This document shows, piece by piece, positions 53,201 through 61,634 of a stretch of DNA of 64,000 bases. Below the pieces are notes generated by a model. That model did no database searches. It saw only the letters and a list, made by a program, of their open reading frames with translations, and had not been told where the DNA came from. The stretch is from Bacillus_BD sp050389805 (GTDB lineage: Bacteria > Bacillota > Bacilli > Bacillales > Cytobacillaceae): NCBI RefSeq assembly GCF_050389805.1, contig NZ_CP130945.1, positions 1,116,001 through 1,180,000 on the forward strand. Reading direction: 5' to 3'. The position numbers and the translations under genes are program-made. The first letter of the stretch is position 1. Each line of letters starts with the position of its first letter.

Positions 53201-55621
53201 ATGAGCTTTAATCATCATGAGATTGAAAAGAAATGGCAGAAATATTGGGAAGATAATAAAACGTTTAAAACGAATGAAAATAAAGGAAAACGCAAATTTT
53301 ATGCCCTAGATATGTTTCCATATCCATCAGGTGCCGGACTACATGTAGGTCATCCAGAGGGATATACAGCAACTGATATCCTTTCAAGGATGAAAAGAAT
53401 GCAAGGATACAATGTTCTTCATCCGATGGGGTGGGACGCGTTCGGACTTCCGGCTGAACAGTATGCGTTGGATACAGGGAACGATCCTGCTGAATTTACA
53501 AAACACAATATCGATAATTTCCGTCGCCAAATTAAATCATTAGGGTTTTCCTATGATTGGGATCGTGAAATCAATACAACAGATCCAAATTATTATAAAT
53601 GGACACAATGGATTTTCCTGAAATTATATGAAAAAGGGTTGGCTTATATTGATGAGGTGCCGGTAAACTGGTGTCCAGCACTCGGAACTGTACTTGCAAA
53701 TGAAGAAGTAATCGATGGAAAAAGTGAGCGTGGTGGTCATCCTGTTGAAAGACGCCCAATGAAGCAATGGAATTTAAAAATCACGGCATATGCAGATCGC
53801 TTACTTGAAGACCTAGAAGAATTAGATTGGCCTGAAAGCATTAAAGATATGCAGCGAAATTGGATTGGTCGTTCAGAAGGGGCAGAAGTGAATTTCCAAA
53901 TAGATGGTCATGATGAAACCTTTACCGTTTTCACTACACGTCCAGATACTCTTTTCGGTGCGACATATACTGTTTTAGCTCCAGAGCATAAATTAGTAGA
54001 AAAAATTACAACTCCTCAGCAAAAACAGGCGGTAGAGAGTTATTTAGAAGAAATTAAAACAAAAAGTGATTTAGAGAGAACAGATTTAGCAAAAGAAAAA
54101 ACAGGTGTATTTACAGGAGCCTATGCAATTAATCCTGTAAACAATGTGAAAGTTCCGATTTGGATTGCGGATTATGTTTTAGCAAGTTACGGTACAGGTG
54201 CAATTATGGCTGTACCTGCACATGATGAACGTGACTATGAATTTGCAACGAAATTTAACCTTAATATTGTCGAAGTCGTAGCAGGTGGAGATATTACAAA
54301 AGAAGCCTATACGGGTGACGGTGAACATGTAAATTCAGACTTCTTAAATGGGTTAAATAAAGAAGAAGCCATAACAAAAATGATTCAGTGGTTAGAAGAC
54401 AAAGGATTAGGTGAAAAAAAGGTAACGTATCGCCTTCGTGACTGGTTATTTAGTCGTCAACGTTATTGGGGTGAGCCAATTCCGCTTATTCATTGGGAAG
54501 ATGGAACAATGACCGCTGTTCCAGAAGAAGAGCTACCTTTAATACTTCCGGTTACTGATAAAATCAAACCATCTGGAACAGGTGAGTCTCCACTGGCTAA
54601 TATTGATGATTGGGTAAATGTGGTTGATCCTGTTACAGGTAAAAAGGGTCGTAGAGAGACAAACACGATGCCGCAATGGGCAGGAAGCTGCTGGTATTAC
54701 TTGAGGTTCATTGATCCACATAATACTGAGTATCTTGCGGATCCAGAAAAACTAAAAGAATGGTTGCCAGTAGACATTTACATCGGTGGAGCGGAGCATG
54801 CTGTACTTCACTTATTATATGCTCGTTTCTGGCATAAATTCCTTTATGATATTGGCGTTGTACCTACAAAAGAACCATTCCAAAAGCTGTTCAACCAAGG
54901 AATGATTCTTGGTGAAAATAACGAGAAAATGAGTAAATCGAAAGGTAATGTTGTCAATCCTGATGAAATTGTGAATAGTCATGGTGCTGATACATTGCGT
55001 TTATATGAAATGTTCATGGGACCGCTAGAAGGATCCATCGCATGGTCTGCAAATGGGGTAGATGGTTCTAGAAGATTCTTAGACAGAATTTGGCGTTTAT
55101 TCATTGATGATAATGGGAACATAAACCCAATTATTAAGGAAAATGTGGAGCAAGAAAGCGGGCTTGAAAAGGTATATCATCAAACCGTTAAAAAAGTGAC
55201 AGAAGACTATGAAGGACTTCGCTTTAATACAGCGATTTCTCAATTAATGGTATTTATCAATGAAGCCTATAAAGCAAAGGTATTACCGATTAGCTATGTA
55301 GAAGGCTTTGTGAAATTGATTGCACCAATCACTCCGCATCTTGCAGAAGAGCTTTGGGAAAAGCTTGGTCATAGTGGAACGGTTGCCTATGAATCATGGC
55401 CTGCGTATGACGAAGCTAAATTAAAGGATGATAAAGTTGAAATCGTCATTCAAATCAATGGTAAGGTAAAGCATAAGCTAGTGGTTCCAGTCAATACCAA
55501 TAAAGTTGTATTGGAACAACTGGCAATGGATGATGATAAAGTGAAAGCTCAAATTGATGGAAAAACAGTCCGAAAAGTCATTGCTGTACCAGGTAAGCTC
55601 GTTAATATCGTAGCGAATTAA
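53201..55621 (+). CDS. leuS: Leucyl-tRNA synthetase
   Basis: LeuRS is a class Ia synthetase of 806 residues. The HIGH motif appears as HVGH (residues 48-51) in SGAGLHVGHPEG and the KMSKS motif is at 576-580. The editing domain contains FTTRPDTLFGATYTVLAPEH and GTGAIMAVPAHDERDYEFA. ATG 53201 follows AGGAGGAA. Control is by the leucine T-box upstream. Confidence 0.98.
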   Translation: MSFNHHEIEKKWQKYWEDNKTFKTNENKGKRKFYALDMFPYPSGAGLHVGHPEGYTATDILSRMKRMQGYNVLHPMGWDAFGLPAEQYALDTGNDPAEFTKHNIDNFRRQIKSLGFSYDWDREINTTDPNYYKWTQWIFLKLYEKGLAYIDEVPVNWCPALGTVLANEEVIDGKSERGGHPVERRPMKQWNLKITAYADRLLEDLEELDWPESIKDMQRNWIGRSEGAEVNFQIDGHDETFTVFTTRPDTLFGATYTVLAPEHKLVEKITTPQQKQAVESYLEEIKTKSDLERTDLAKEKTGVFTGAYAINPVNNVKVPIWIADYVLASYGTGAIMAVPAHDERDYEFATKFNLNIVEVVAGGDITKEAYTGDGEHVNSDFLNGLNKEEAITKMIQWLEDKGLGEKKVTYRLRDWLFSRQRYWGEPIPLIHWEDGTMTAVPEEELPLILPVTDKIKPSGTGESPLANIDDWVNVVDPVTGKKGRRETNTMPQWAGSCWYYLRFIDPHNTEYLADPEKLKEWLPVDIYIGGAEHAVLHLLYARFWHKFLYDIGVVPTKEPFQKLFNQGMILGENNEKMSKSKGNVVNPDEIVNSHGADTLRLYEMFMGPLEGSIAWSANGVDGSRRFLDRIWRLFIDDNGNINPIIKENVEQESGLEKVYHQTVKKVTEDYEGLRFNTAISQLMVFINEAYKAKVLPISYVEGFVKLIAPITPHLAEELWEKLGHSGTVAYESWPAYDEAKLKDDKVEIVIQINGKVKHKLVVPVNTNKVVLEQLAMDDDKVKAQIDGKTVRKVIAVPGKLVNIVAN

Positions 55622-55654
55622 GAAATGCGTTTCATCTAGACATTAACAGAATAA

Positions 55655-55692
55655 AGAGGCTGCATTGTAAAGGGGCGCTGCAGCTTTCTTGC
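55655..55692 (+). terminator. Weak terminator-like hairpin after leuS
   Basis: GCTGCA and TGCAGC pair around a 14-nt loop, followed by TTTCTT. It is weak and may let some leuS transcripts read into the rhodanese gene. Confidence 0.4.
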
Positions 55693-55721
55693 TAACAACA
55701 ATAAAAAGGGGATATGTGAAA

Positions 55722-56027
55722 ATGGAAGACTTTCCAATTATTACAACAGAAGAATTGCAAAAAAAATTAGAAACGGGAGAAACACTTCATTTAGTCGACG
55801 TGCGAGAAGATGAAGAAGTAGCGCAAGGAATGATTCCCGGAGCAAAACATGTCAAAATGATGGAAATTCCAGCACGATTAAATGAGTTTGACCGTGAAAC
55901 GGAATATATTGTCATATGTCGTTCTGGTGGTCGAAGTTCACATGTATGCCACTTTATGCAGGAACAAGGATATAAAGTAAGAAATATGGTTGGTGGTATG
56001 CTAGAGTGGAGAGGGAAAGTAGAATAA
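55722..56027 (+). CDS. ytwF: Rhodanese-like protein YtwF
   Basis: This is a 101-residue single-domain rhodanese. The active-site loop CRSGGRSSH carries the catalytic Cys, HLVDVREDEEVAQGMIPGAKHV is the usual front half, and MVGGMLEWRGKVE is the end. Such proteins carry persulfide sulfur or act in redox stress. AAAAAGGGGA precedes ATG 55722; an in-frame TTG at 55689 lacks a site. Confidence 0.9.
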   Translation: MEDFPIITTEELQKKLETGETLHLVDVREDEEVAQGMIPGAKHVKMMEIPARLNEFDRETEYIVICRSGGRSSHVCHFMQEQGYKVRNMVGGMLEWRGKVE

Positions 56028-56042
56028 TCAGTTGGTAATAGC

Positions 56043-56076
56043 AAAAGGGCAGAATATCATATCTGCCCTTTTTTTG
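56043..56076 (+). terminator. Terminator after ytwF
   Basis: AAAGGGCAGA and TCTGCCCTTT form a 10-bp stem around a 9-nt loop, followed by a run of T. Confidence 0.88.
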
Positions 56077-56254
56077 TGGACATGGAGTACGTTATGAAAG
56101 TATCCAGACACTATGTCCTACTAAATACTTACATAATACTACAATTTTGCTGCGTTCATATCACTTAACTAAAATAAATTCAAAAAATTAGGAATAGATA
56201 AAGTATTTATGGGAATAATTTTAATATAAAGAACTTTTTCTAGGAGAGAAGGAA

Positions 56255-56440
56255 ATGATTCAAGTAAAACTGTTTGATATGGAACATGAAAAGGATTTAG
56301 AAGTTGAAATGAATCAATTCTTAGAGGATTTAGAAGAGAACCAGTTGCTAGATATTAAGTACAATGTAGCGGCTTTGACAGAGGACGTGGATGAAGACCA
56401 AATCTATTGTTTTTCTGCTATGGTGATTTATCGATCTTAA
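56255..56440 (+). CDS. cse60: Sporulation protein Cse60-like
   Basis: The 61-residue acidic protein MIQVKLFDMEHEKDLEVEMN, ending DEDQIYCFSAMVIYRS, matches Cse60 as I remember it, a small protein made under sigma-E in B. subtilis. AGGAGAGAAGG precedes the ATG. Function is unknown. It is a lone gene between terminators. The family call is from memory of the YCFSAM(V/I)(I/L)Y ending. Confidence 0.7.
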   Translation: MIQVKLFDMEHEKDLEVEMNQFLEDLEENQLLDIKYNVAALTEDVDEDQIYCFSAMVIYRS

Positions 56441-56447
56441 AATTTTA

Positions 56448-56492
56448 AACGGTTATTGCGATGGTAAACTTTACCCTTTGCAATAACCGTTT
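56448..56492. terminator. Terminator between the cse60-like gene and ytfP
   Basis: AAACGGTTATTGC and GCAATAACCGTTT form a perfect 13-bp stem with a 19-nt loop. It suits both convergent genes. Confidence 0.82.
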
Positions 56493-56497
56493 TCTAA

Positions 56498-57772
56498 TTA
56501 TTGGGAACCTAATCGTTTGCTACACTGGGCCGCATTTAAACCTGCGAGTCGACCTGTTACAAAAGCAGCTGTGATATTAAACCCGCCCGTGTATCCATGG
56601 ATATCTAGGATCTCACCACAAAAGTATAAACCCTCTACTAGTTTAGAGACCATCGTTTTCGGTTCAATTTCCTTAATTGAAACACCGCCTCCAGTTATGA
56701 AGGCTTTTTCAATTGGTTGTGTTCCGTGAACATGGAAACGAAATTTCTTGCATTTTTCAACAAACACCCTTAACTTTTCGTTGGACAGGTTATTTGCTTG
56801 TATAGAAGGATCGATTTCACTATTTTCAAGTAAGAAAAGTAAATATCGTTCAGGCATTAGATTTTTGAATATATTTTTAATGCTTTTCTTTGAATCTGAT
56901 TTTAACATTTGGTGTAACTCCTGAAAAAGAGCTTCTTCCTTCTTATCGGGGAAAATGTCAATATTAATCAGGACTGCACCATTTGGGGATTTTTTTAATT
57001 CTTTTACAATAAATTGACTGCATCTTAAGACAGCAGGTCCACTAATCCCAAAGTGAGTAAAAATCATATCCATTTTATGTGTGACAATTGCTTTGCCTTT
57101 TGCATTTAAAACACTAACGGCGGCATCTCTTAGTGATAAACCTTGTAACGTTTTTTGTTTTATAAACTTTTCATTGGATATCACTGGAACTTCAGTTGGA
57201 AAAAGCTCTGTAATGGTATGTCCAGCTTTCTTTGCCCATGAGTATCCATCACCTGTAGAACCTGTCTGAGGTACAGATTTACCGCCTACAGCAATAATGA
57301 GTGCAGTGGTTTCATAGATATCTCCATTTTTTAGCTTTACTATCTTTTTGTTATCCTTTTGATAGGAGACCTTATCAACAGGACTATTGGTACGCACAGT
57401 GATATGCAATTCCTTTAGTCTTCGAAGTAATGCATCCACTACGGATTGGGCTTTGTTATTAACTGGAAACATTCTTCCATGGTCTTCTTCCTTTAATTGG
57501 ACTCCAAGTTTATTAAAAAACATGATAATATCTTCATTACTAAAAATCGAAAAGGCGCTATGTAAAAATCGCCCATTCCCTGGAATATGTTTGATCAATT
57601 GGTCAACAGGCAGTCGGTTCGTAACGTTGCAACGTCCGCCTCCTGAGATAGCTAATTTACGTCCTAACTTGTCTCCTTTATCAATGAGCAGTACTTTTGC
57701 GCCAGCTTCACCGGCTGATATGGCGGCCATGAGTCCTGAGGGGCCACCACCAATTACAATGACATCATACAT
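56498..57772 (-). CDS. ytfP: HI0933-type FAD-dependent oxidoreductase (YtfP-like)
   Basis: This is a 424-residue flavoprotein of the HI0933/YhiN family. The FAD-binding GGGPSGLMAAISAGE is at residues 8-22, followed by GRKLAISGGGRCNVTN, the family hallmark, and GEILDIHGYTGGFNITAAFVTGRLAG near the end. Its substrate in vivo is not known; annotations as aminoacetone oxidase are unproven. It is a single gene. Region D and ytgP lie upstream, divergently. Confidence 0.88.
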   Translation of the reverse strand: MYDVIVIGGGPSGLMAAISAGEAGAKVLLIDKGDKLGRKLAISGGGRCNVTNRLPVDQLIKHIPGNGRFLHSAFSIFSNEDIIMFFNKLGVQLKEEDHGRMFPVNNKAQSVVDALLRRLKELHITVRTNSPVDKVSYQKDNKKIVKLKNGDIYETTALIIAVGGKSVPQTGSTGDGYSWAKKAGHTITELFPTEVPVISNEKFIKQKTLQGLSLRDAAVSVLNAKGKAIVTHKMDMIFTHFGISGPAVLRCSQFIVKELKKSPNGAVLINIDIFPDKKEEALFQELHQMLKSDSKKSIKNIFKNLMPERYLLFLLENSEIDPSIQANNLSNEKLRVFVEKCKKFRFHVHGTQPIEKAFITGGGVSIKEIEPKTMVSKLVEGLYFCGEILDIHGYTGGFNITAAFVTGRLAGLNAAQCSKRLGSQ

Positions 57773-57926
57773 TTTGATGATCCTTTCTATAAATAAATGA
57801 ATAGTTTAACTTCTAAGTAGAATTCTTTATGAAAGAAGAGTAAACTACAAATAGTGCATTTTCAAGTATAATTGTTGGTAAATGGACATAATTACTTACC
57901 ATAAAGGACAGGAAAGAGTATATAAT

Positions 57927-58200
57927 TTAACTTCATTCAGCAAATGTCTTTGTACCGAAAGCTTGCGACAGGTACAGATATTCTTGACTTTATAGGTGGT
58001 GGATACAAGTAAAAAACTTTCTAAATGATAATGGGGACAACCCTTAGCCCAATGAAGTTAAGTCTCCGCGATTTTTTACGGTAATTTATCGAGTGAGTTC
58101 GACGACGGATAGAACGTCCGAGTCAGGCGAAAGCCACAGGATGTGGCGATCTGAACTGTGATGAAAAATTACGGGCGCAAAATCGACGGGCGAATTTAAT
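57927..58200 (+). ncRNA. Structured intergenic repeat, copy D, upstream of ytgP
   Basis: About 275 nt, a diverged relative of 46121-46400. Domain 1 is closed by TTAACTTCATT (57927-57937) and AATGAAGTTAA (58051-58061) and contains a TGTACC/GGTACA hairpin (57951-57956, 57971-57976) and GGGGACAACCC. Domain 2 contains GACGACGGATAGAACGTCCG, GAGTCAGGCGAAAGCCACAGG with a GCCACA/TGTGGC hairpin, and GTAATTT/AAATTAC (58081-58087, 58166-58172). Against copy C, paired positions change while pairing is kept (TGTACC vs TGTGCC; CGGAT vs CGGAC). It ends about 50 nt before the ytgP start. Confidence 0.65.
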
Positions 58201-58251
58201 TTTTGTCTAGCTTTTCAATTCCTAGGATAGTTTGATAAGGAGAAGGAATGA

Positions 58252-59868
58252 ATGTCATCAAAGCTTTTAAGAGGAACATTTATATTGACTTTAGGTACTA
58301 TTATATCCAAAATGCTGGGTTTGTTTTACGTCATCCCTTTTGATGCAATTGTAGGACAGGAAGGAACGACACTTTATCAATATTCTTATGTACCATATAC
58401 CATTTTTATCAGTATCGCAACTGGAGGGATTCCACTAGCGATTTCAAAGTTTATTTCAAAATATAACGCATTAGGTGAGTACGCGGTTGGTAGAAAGTTA
58501 TTTAAGTCCGGACAACTGATTATGATACTATCAGGGGTTGTTTCGTTTCTTGTACTCTATTCAACTGCACCAATACTAGCTGGCATGGTCATAAGAGACA
58601 CAGATCAAGTAACGAGCCTTGAGGATGTTATAACCGTAACACGTGCCGTAAGTTTTGCACTCATTGTAGTTCCATTTATGAGTTTAAGCCGTGGATTTTT
58701 CCAAGGGCATCAATCGATGGGACCAACAGCTGTTTCACAAGTCGTTGAACAAATTGTTAGGATTGTATTTTTATTAGGTGGAGCCTATGTTGTACTAAAA
58801 GTAATGGATGGCGATATTGTAACAGCTGCTAGTGTTTCTACCTTTGCTGCATTTGTTGGAGCTATAGGTGGTCTATTCGTTTTATTTTGGTACTGGCGAA
58901 AGCGAAAACCCTATTTAGATGATCTGTTGTTACAAGACAAAGGAACGATGCAAATCTCTCTGAAAGAGATGTATAAGGAGATCATTCTCTATGCAGCCCC
59001 TTTTGTATTCGTAGGGTTGGCAAATCCATTATTTCAATTTATTGATCAAGTTACTTTCAATCGTGCCATGGTTGAAATTGGCTTAGCGAAGCAGGCAGAC
59101 TTTGCCTATAGTGCCTTAAACTTTTATTCACATAAGCTAGTGATTATCCCAGTTTCACTTGCAACTGCATTCTCGCTAACGCTTGTGCCGAATATTACAA
59201 ATTCATTTATTAGCGGTGATCGAAAAGAAGTACATGCTCAAATAAGCCAAACGTTTCAAGTTATTTTTTATTTAACATTACCTGCTGTGATCGGGATGGC
59301 TTTGCTGGCAGAACCTATCTATACGGCTTTTTATGGCTATGATCCATATGGAACTGAAGTGTTGCGCTATTATGCACCAGTTGCCCTTTTATTTGCGATT
59401 TATCCAGTAACGGCTGCAATTATGCAAGGGATAAACGAACAACGTTATACCGTTTTAAGTTTGTTAGTAGGTTTGTTAATTAAGCTGACGTTAAACATAC
59501 CTTTGATTAAATTAATGGAAACTCAAGGGGCCATTTTAGCGACCGTATTAGGCTATAGTGCGGCAGTTATCATTAATTTAATCGTGATCAAAAAATGCAC
59601 AAACTTTTCTTTTAAAATTGTATGGCGGAGAAGTGTATTAATCAGTCTCTTTACATTGTTTATGTTCTTGGGGGCAGGTGGTATATATAAGCTACTTTTA
59701 TTATTTTTAAGCCCTGAATCAACTTTACAGTCCATCCTCATTATTGCCATCACGGCAACGGTAGGAATCGTGATTTATGGTTACTTAGGTTTAAAATCAA
59801 AATTAGTTAACTTCCTATTTGGTACACGAGTAGAAAAAGTGAAGGAAAAATTACATCTTCGAATTTAA
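58252..59868 (+). CDS. ytgP: MATE/MOP-superfamily polysaccharide/lipid flippase YtgP
   Basis: This is a 538-residue membrane protein with about 14 helices, starting MSSKLLRGTFILTLGTIISKML, typical of the MurJ/SpoVB/YtgP branch of the MOP superfamily. SRGFFQGHQSMGPTAVSQVVEQIVR near residue 145 is a family motif. YtgP-type proteins can move lipid II or other lipid-linked sugars across the membrane. ATG 58252 follows AAGGAGAAGG. The structured repeat D precedes it. Confidence 0.9.
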   Translation: MSSKLLRGTFILTLGTIISKMLGLFYVIPFDAIVGQEGTTLYQYSYVPYTIFISIATGGIPLAISKFISKYNALGEYAVGRKLFKSGQLIMILSGVVSFLVLYSTAPILAGMVIRDTDQVTSLEDVITVTRAVSFALIVVPFMSLSRGFFQGHQSMGPTAVSQVVEQIVRIVFLLGGAYVVLKVMDGDIVTAASVSTFAAFVGAIGGLFVLFWYWRKRKPYLDDLLLQDKGTMQISLKEMYKEIILYAAPFVFVGLANPLFQFIDQVTFNRAMVEIGLAKQADFAYSALNFYSHKLVIIPVSLATAFSLTLVPNITNSFISGDRKEVHAQISQTFQVIFYLTLPAVIGMALLAEPIYTAFYGYDPYGTEVLRYYAPVALLFAIYPVTAAIMQGINEQRYTVLSLLVGLLIKLTLNIPLIKLMETQGAILATVLGYSAAVIINLIVIKKCTNFSFKIVWRRSVLISLFTLFMFLGAGGIYKLLLLFLSPESTLQSILIIAITATVGIVIYGYLGLKSKLVNFLFGTRVEKVKEKLHLRI

Positions 59869-59897
59869 AAAAGGGTCTTACTTAAAGACCCTTTTAA
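59867..59897. terminator. Terminator between ytgP and the coiled-coil gene
   Basis: AAAAGGGTCTT and AAGACCCTTTT pair perfectly around a short ACTTA-type loop, with A and T runs on either side. Confidence 0.85.
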
Positions 59898-59904
59898 TTT
59901 AAAA

Positions 59905-60111
59905 TTAATAAAAATCTCTACCTGGACCCTGACCGATACCTAATCTTCTTTCAATACGATCTACTCTGCGGTTTAATTGGTCAATTTGTCTTTCTACTCG
60001 ATCCATTTGGCGCTCTAAACGATCAAGACGTCGATCTGTATTTCCACCACCAGGAAATCCGCCTCCAGGAAAACCTGGTGAAAATTGCGTTTGTCGATAA
60101 TCCATCATCAT
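59905..60111 (-). CDS. Small Gly-rich coiled-coil protein
   Basis: This is a protein of about 68 residues. The N-terminal third is Gly/Pro-rich (FSPGFPGGGFPGGGN). The rest is one Arg-rich heptad coiled coil with Leu, Met, Val and Ile at core positions (RRLDRLERQMDRVERQID and onward). Three ATGs in a row follow AAAGAGGAG; I use the first (60111), and 60108 is nearly as good. It has no signal peptide or Cys. It resembles small spore-surface or structural proteins in composition, but no family is recognised. Confidence 0.7.
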   Translation of the reverse strand: MMMDYRQTQFSPGFPGGGFPGGGNTDRRLDRLERQMDRVERQIDQLNRRVDRIERRLGIGQGPGRDFY

Positions 60112-60263
60112 TGACATCTCCTCTTTCTTGATCTCAAGGATCAATTCTCTAATAATTTGAACAGCTAAACCAGTTTGGTTTTAATCTGTACGATTACAAT
60201 TTATGAAAAATGTCTATATTTGAAAGGGCCAAATGCCTATTAACATAGAAAGAAGTGATTGTT

Positions 60264-60986
60264 TTGCGAATTGATAAAATGTTAGCGAACTTAGGATATG
60301 GAAGCCGAAAAGAAGTCAAACAATTATTGAAAAAGGGCTATATACAAGTAAATGGAAATGTCATTAAGGATGGGAAAGAACAGGTAAATCCAACTCATGA
60401 TAGGGTAACTTTAAACGGTGAGGTCATAGAATATAAAGAATATATTTATTTAATGATGAATAAACCGCAGGGCGTTATTTCAGCAACTGAGGATGAATAT
60501 GAACAGACAGTTATTGATTTGCTGCAAATGGAGGATTCTGTATTTTCTCCTTTTCCAGTTGGCAGGCTGGATAAAGATACAGAAGGCTTGCTTTTATTAA
60601 CAAATGATGGTCAGTTGGCACATCAATTATTGTCACCTAAAAAACATGTTCCAAAAACCTATTTTGCGGTCATTGATCAAGAAGTAACAGAGGGCGATAT
60701 AGAAGCTTTTCAAAATGGGGTTACATTAGATGATGGATATCATACAAAACCAGGTATACTAAAAATACTCAAATCTGGTATCTATTCTGATATAGAGTTG
60801 ACGATAACCGAAGGGAAGTTTCATCAGGTAAAAAGAATGTTTGAAGCAGTTGGAAAGAAGGTTGTATATTTAAAAAGAGTATCGATGGGGCAGCTTCAGC
60901 TCGATGAGAGCCTAGATTTAGGAGAATATCGGGAATTAACCGAAGAAGAGATTTCATTATTAAAAAATATGAATCCAAAAGAATAA
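60264..60986 (+). CDS. 16S rRNA pseudouridine synthase, RsuA family (YtzG-like)
   Basis: This is a 240-residue RsuA-type enzyme. An S4 RNA-binding domain (about 1-60: MRIDKMLANLGYGSRKEVKQ) precedes the catalytic domain with Asp103 in GRLDKDTEGLLLLTNDG. EGKFHQVKRMFEAVGKKV is the conserved C-terminal motif. RsuA converts U516 of 16S rRNA. TTG 60264 is used because AGAAAGAAGTGA covers the GTG 9 nt upstream. Bacillus has other S4-domain synthases (RluB type), so the exact target is likely but not certain. Confidence 0.88.
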   Translation: MRIDKMLANLGYGSRKEVKQLLKKGYIQVNGNVIKDGKEQVNPTHDRVTLNGEVIEYKEYIYLMMNKPQGVISATEDEYEQTVIDLLQMEDSVFSPFPVGRLDKDTEGLLLLTNDGQLAHQLLSPKKHVPKTYFAVIDQEVTEGDIEAFQNGVTLDDGYHTKPGILKILKSGIYSDIELTITEGKFHQVKRMFEAVGKKVVYLKRVSMGQLQLDESLDLGEYRELTEEEISLLKNMNPKE

Positions 60987-61000
60987 TACTCATTAACTCT

Positions 61001-61070
61001 TGTCCATAAGACAAGCCTCCAAAAGACTTTTGCTTTTACGAGGCTCGTCTTATGATGGCCGCTATGGACA
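61001..61070. repeat. Inverted repeat after the RsuA-like gene
   Basis: CATAAGACAAGCCTC (61006-61020) pairs with GAGGCTCGTCTTATG with one mismatch, and outer TGTCCAT and ATGGACA arms flank it. Total span is 70 bp. It probably ends transcription from both sides, but there is no T tract. Confidence 0.6.
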
Positions 61071-61097
61071 TATTCGAGATTTCACTTGTATCGACCG

Positions 61098-61319
61098 TTA
61101 AGAAGATAATTTAACTTTCTTTTTGGTTGTTGTCCATTTTCCACGGCTTGGGCTTCTGACTAAATCGTTGTACGCTAAAACATTCAAGTCTCGTTGTATC
61201 GTTCTAGGTGTAATACCAAATTCTTCTACTAGCTCTTGTGTAGTAACAGTTCCTCGAGTATTAATAAACATGTAGACGGATTTGATACGGTTTAACATCC
61301 GGTTAGTTGAAGGTTTCAA
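61098..61319 (-). CDS. ytzE: DeoR-type helix-turn-helix protein YtzE
   Basis: This is a 73-residue protein made only of a DeoR-like winged HTH: RIKSVYMFINTRGTVTTQELVEEFGITPRTIQRDLNVLAYNDLVRS. It lacks the sugar-phosphate sensor domain of full DeoR regulators, as does B. subtilis YtzE. It may bind DNA without an effector or work with a partner. It is divergent from pepV, 315 bp away; that stretch (61320-61634) is AT-rich, with no clear gene in it. Confidence 0.85.
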   Translation of the reverse strand: MKPSTNRMLNRIKSVYMFINTRGTVTTQELVEEFGITPRTIQRDLNVLAYNDLVRSPSRGKWTTTKKKVKLSS

Positions 61320-61634
61320 TAAACCACTCCCTATCCTTTTTCAAACCTTTGACAAATTCCAGCATCCAACATTTTAGTGAAGATACACTCTTCAAGAGAT
61401 CAGCTTCTTTTCCCCAGACAACCCCTTTTCTACTACATATAGTATCTAACTTAGGTGATACCTTCTATTTATATAATATCCATAATATCATAAGATTTCC
61501 ACAAAAGAGTTTCAAATTTACAAAACATTTATGTTTTCTTGTTAAACTTATGTATATTATAGATATCTACTTATACATACGCAGAATATTTAAGATATAT
61601 TAATGGAATTTTAAAAGTAAATGGAGGTTTTTTT

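Noticed and set aside
57927..58200. c-di-AMP (ydaO-type) riboswitch
   Set aside because: GGGGAC and the link to envelope genes suggested it, but the ydaO core segments I remember do not occur in the required order.
61307..61603. Plus-strand frame of 98 codons between ytzE and pepV
   Set aside because: It is AT-rich with Phe/Leu/Ile-heavy translation, overlaps the ytzE start, and has no ribosome-binding site.
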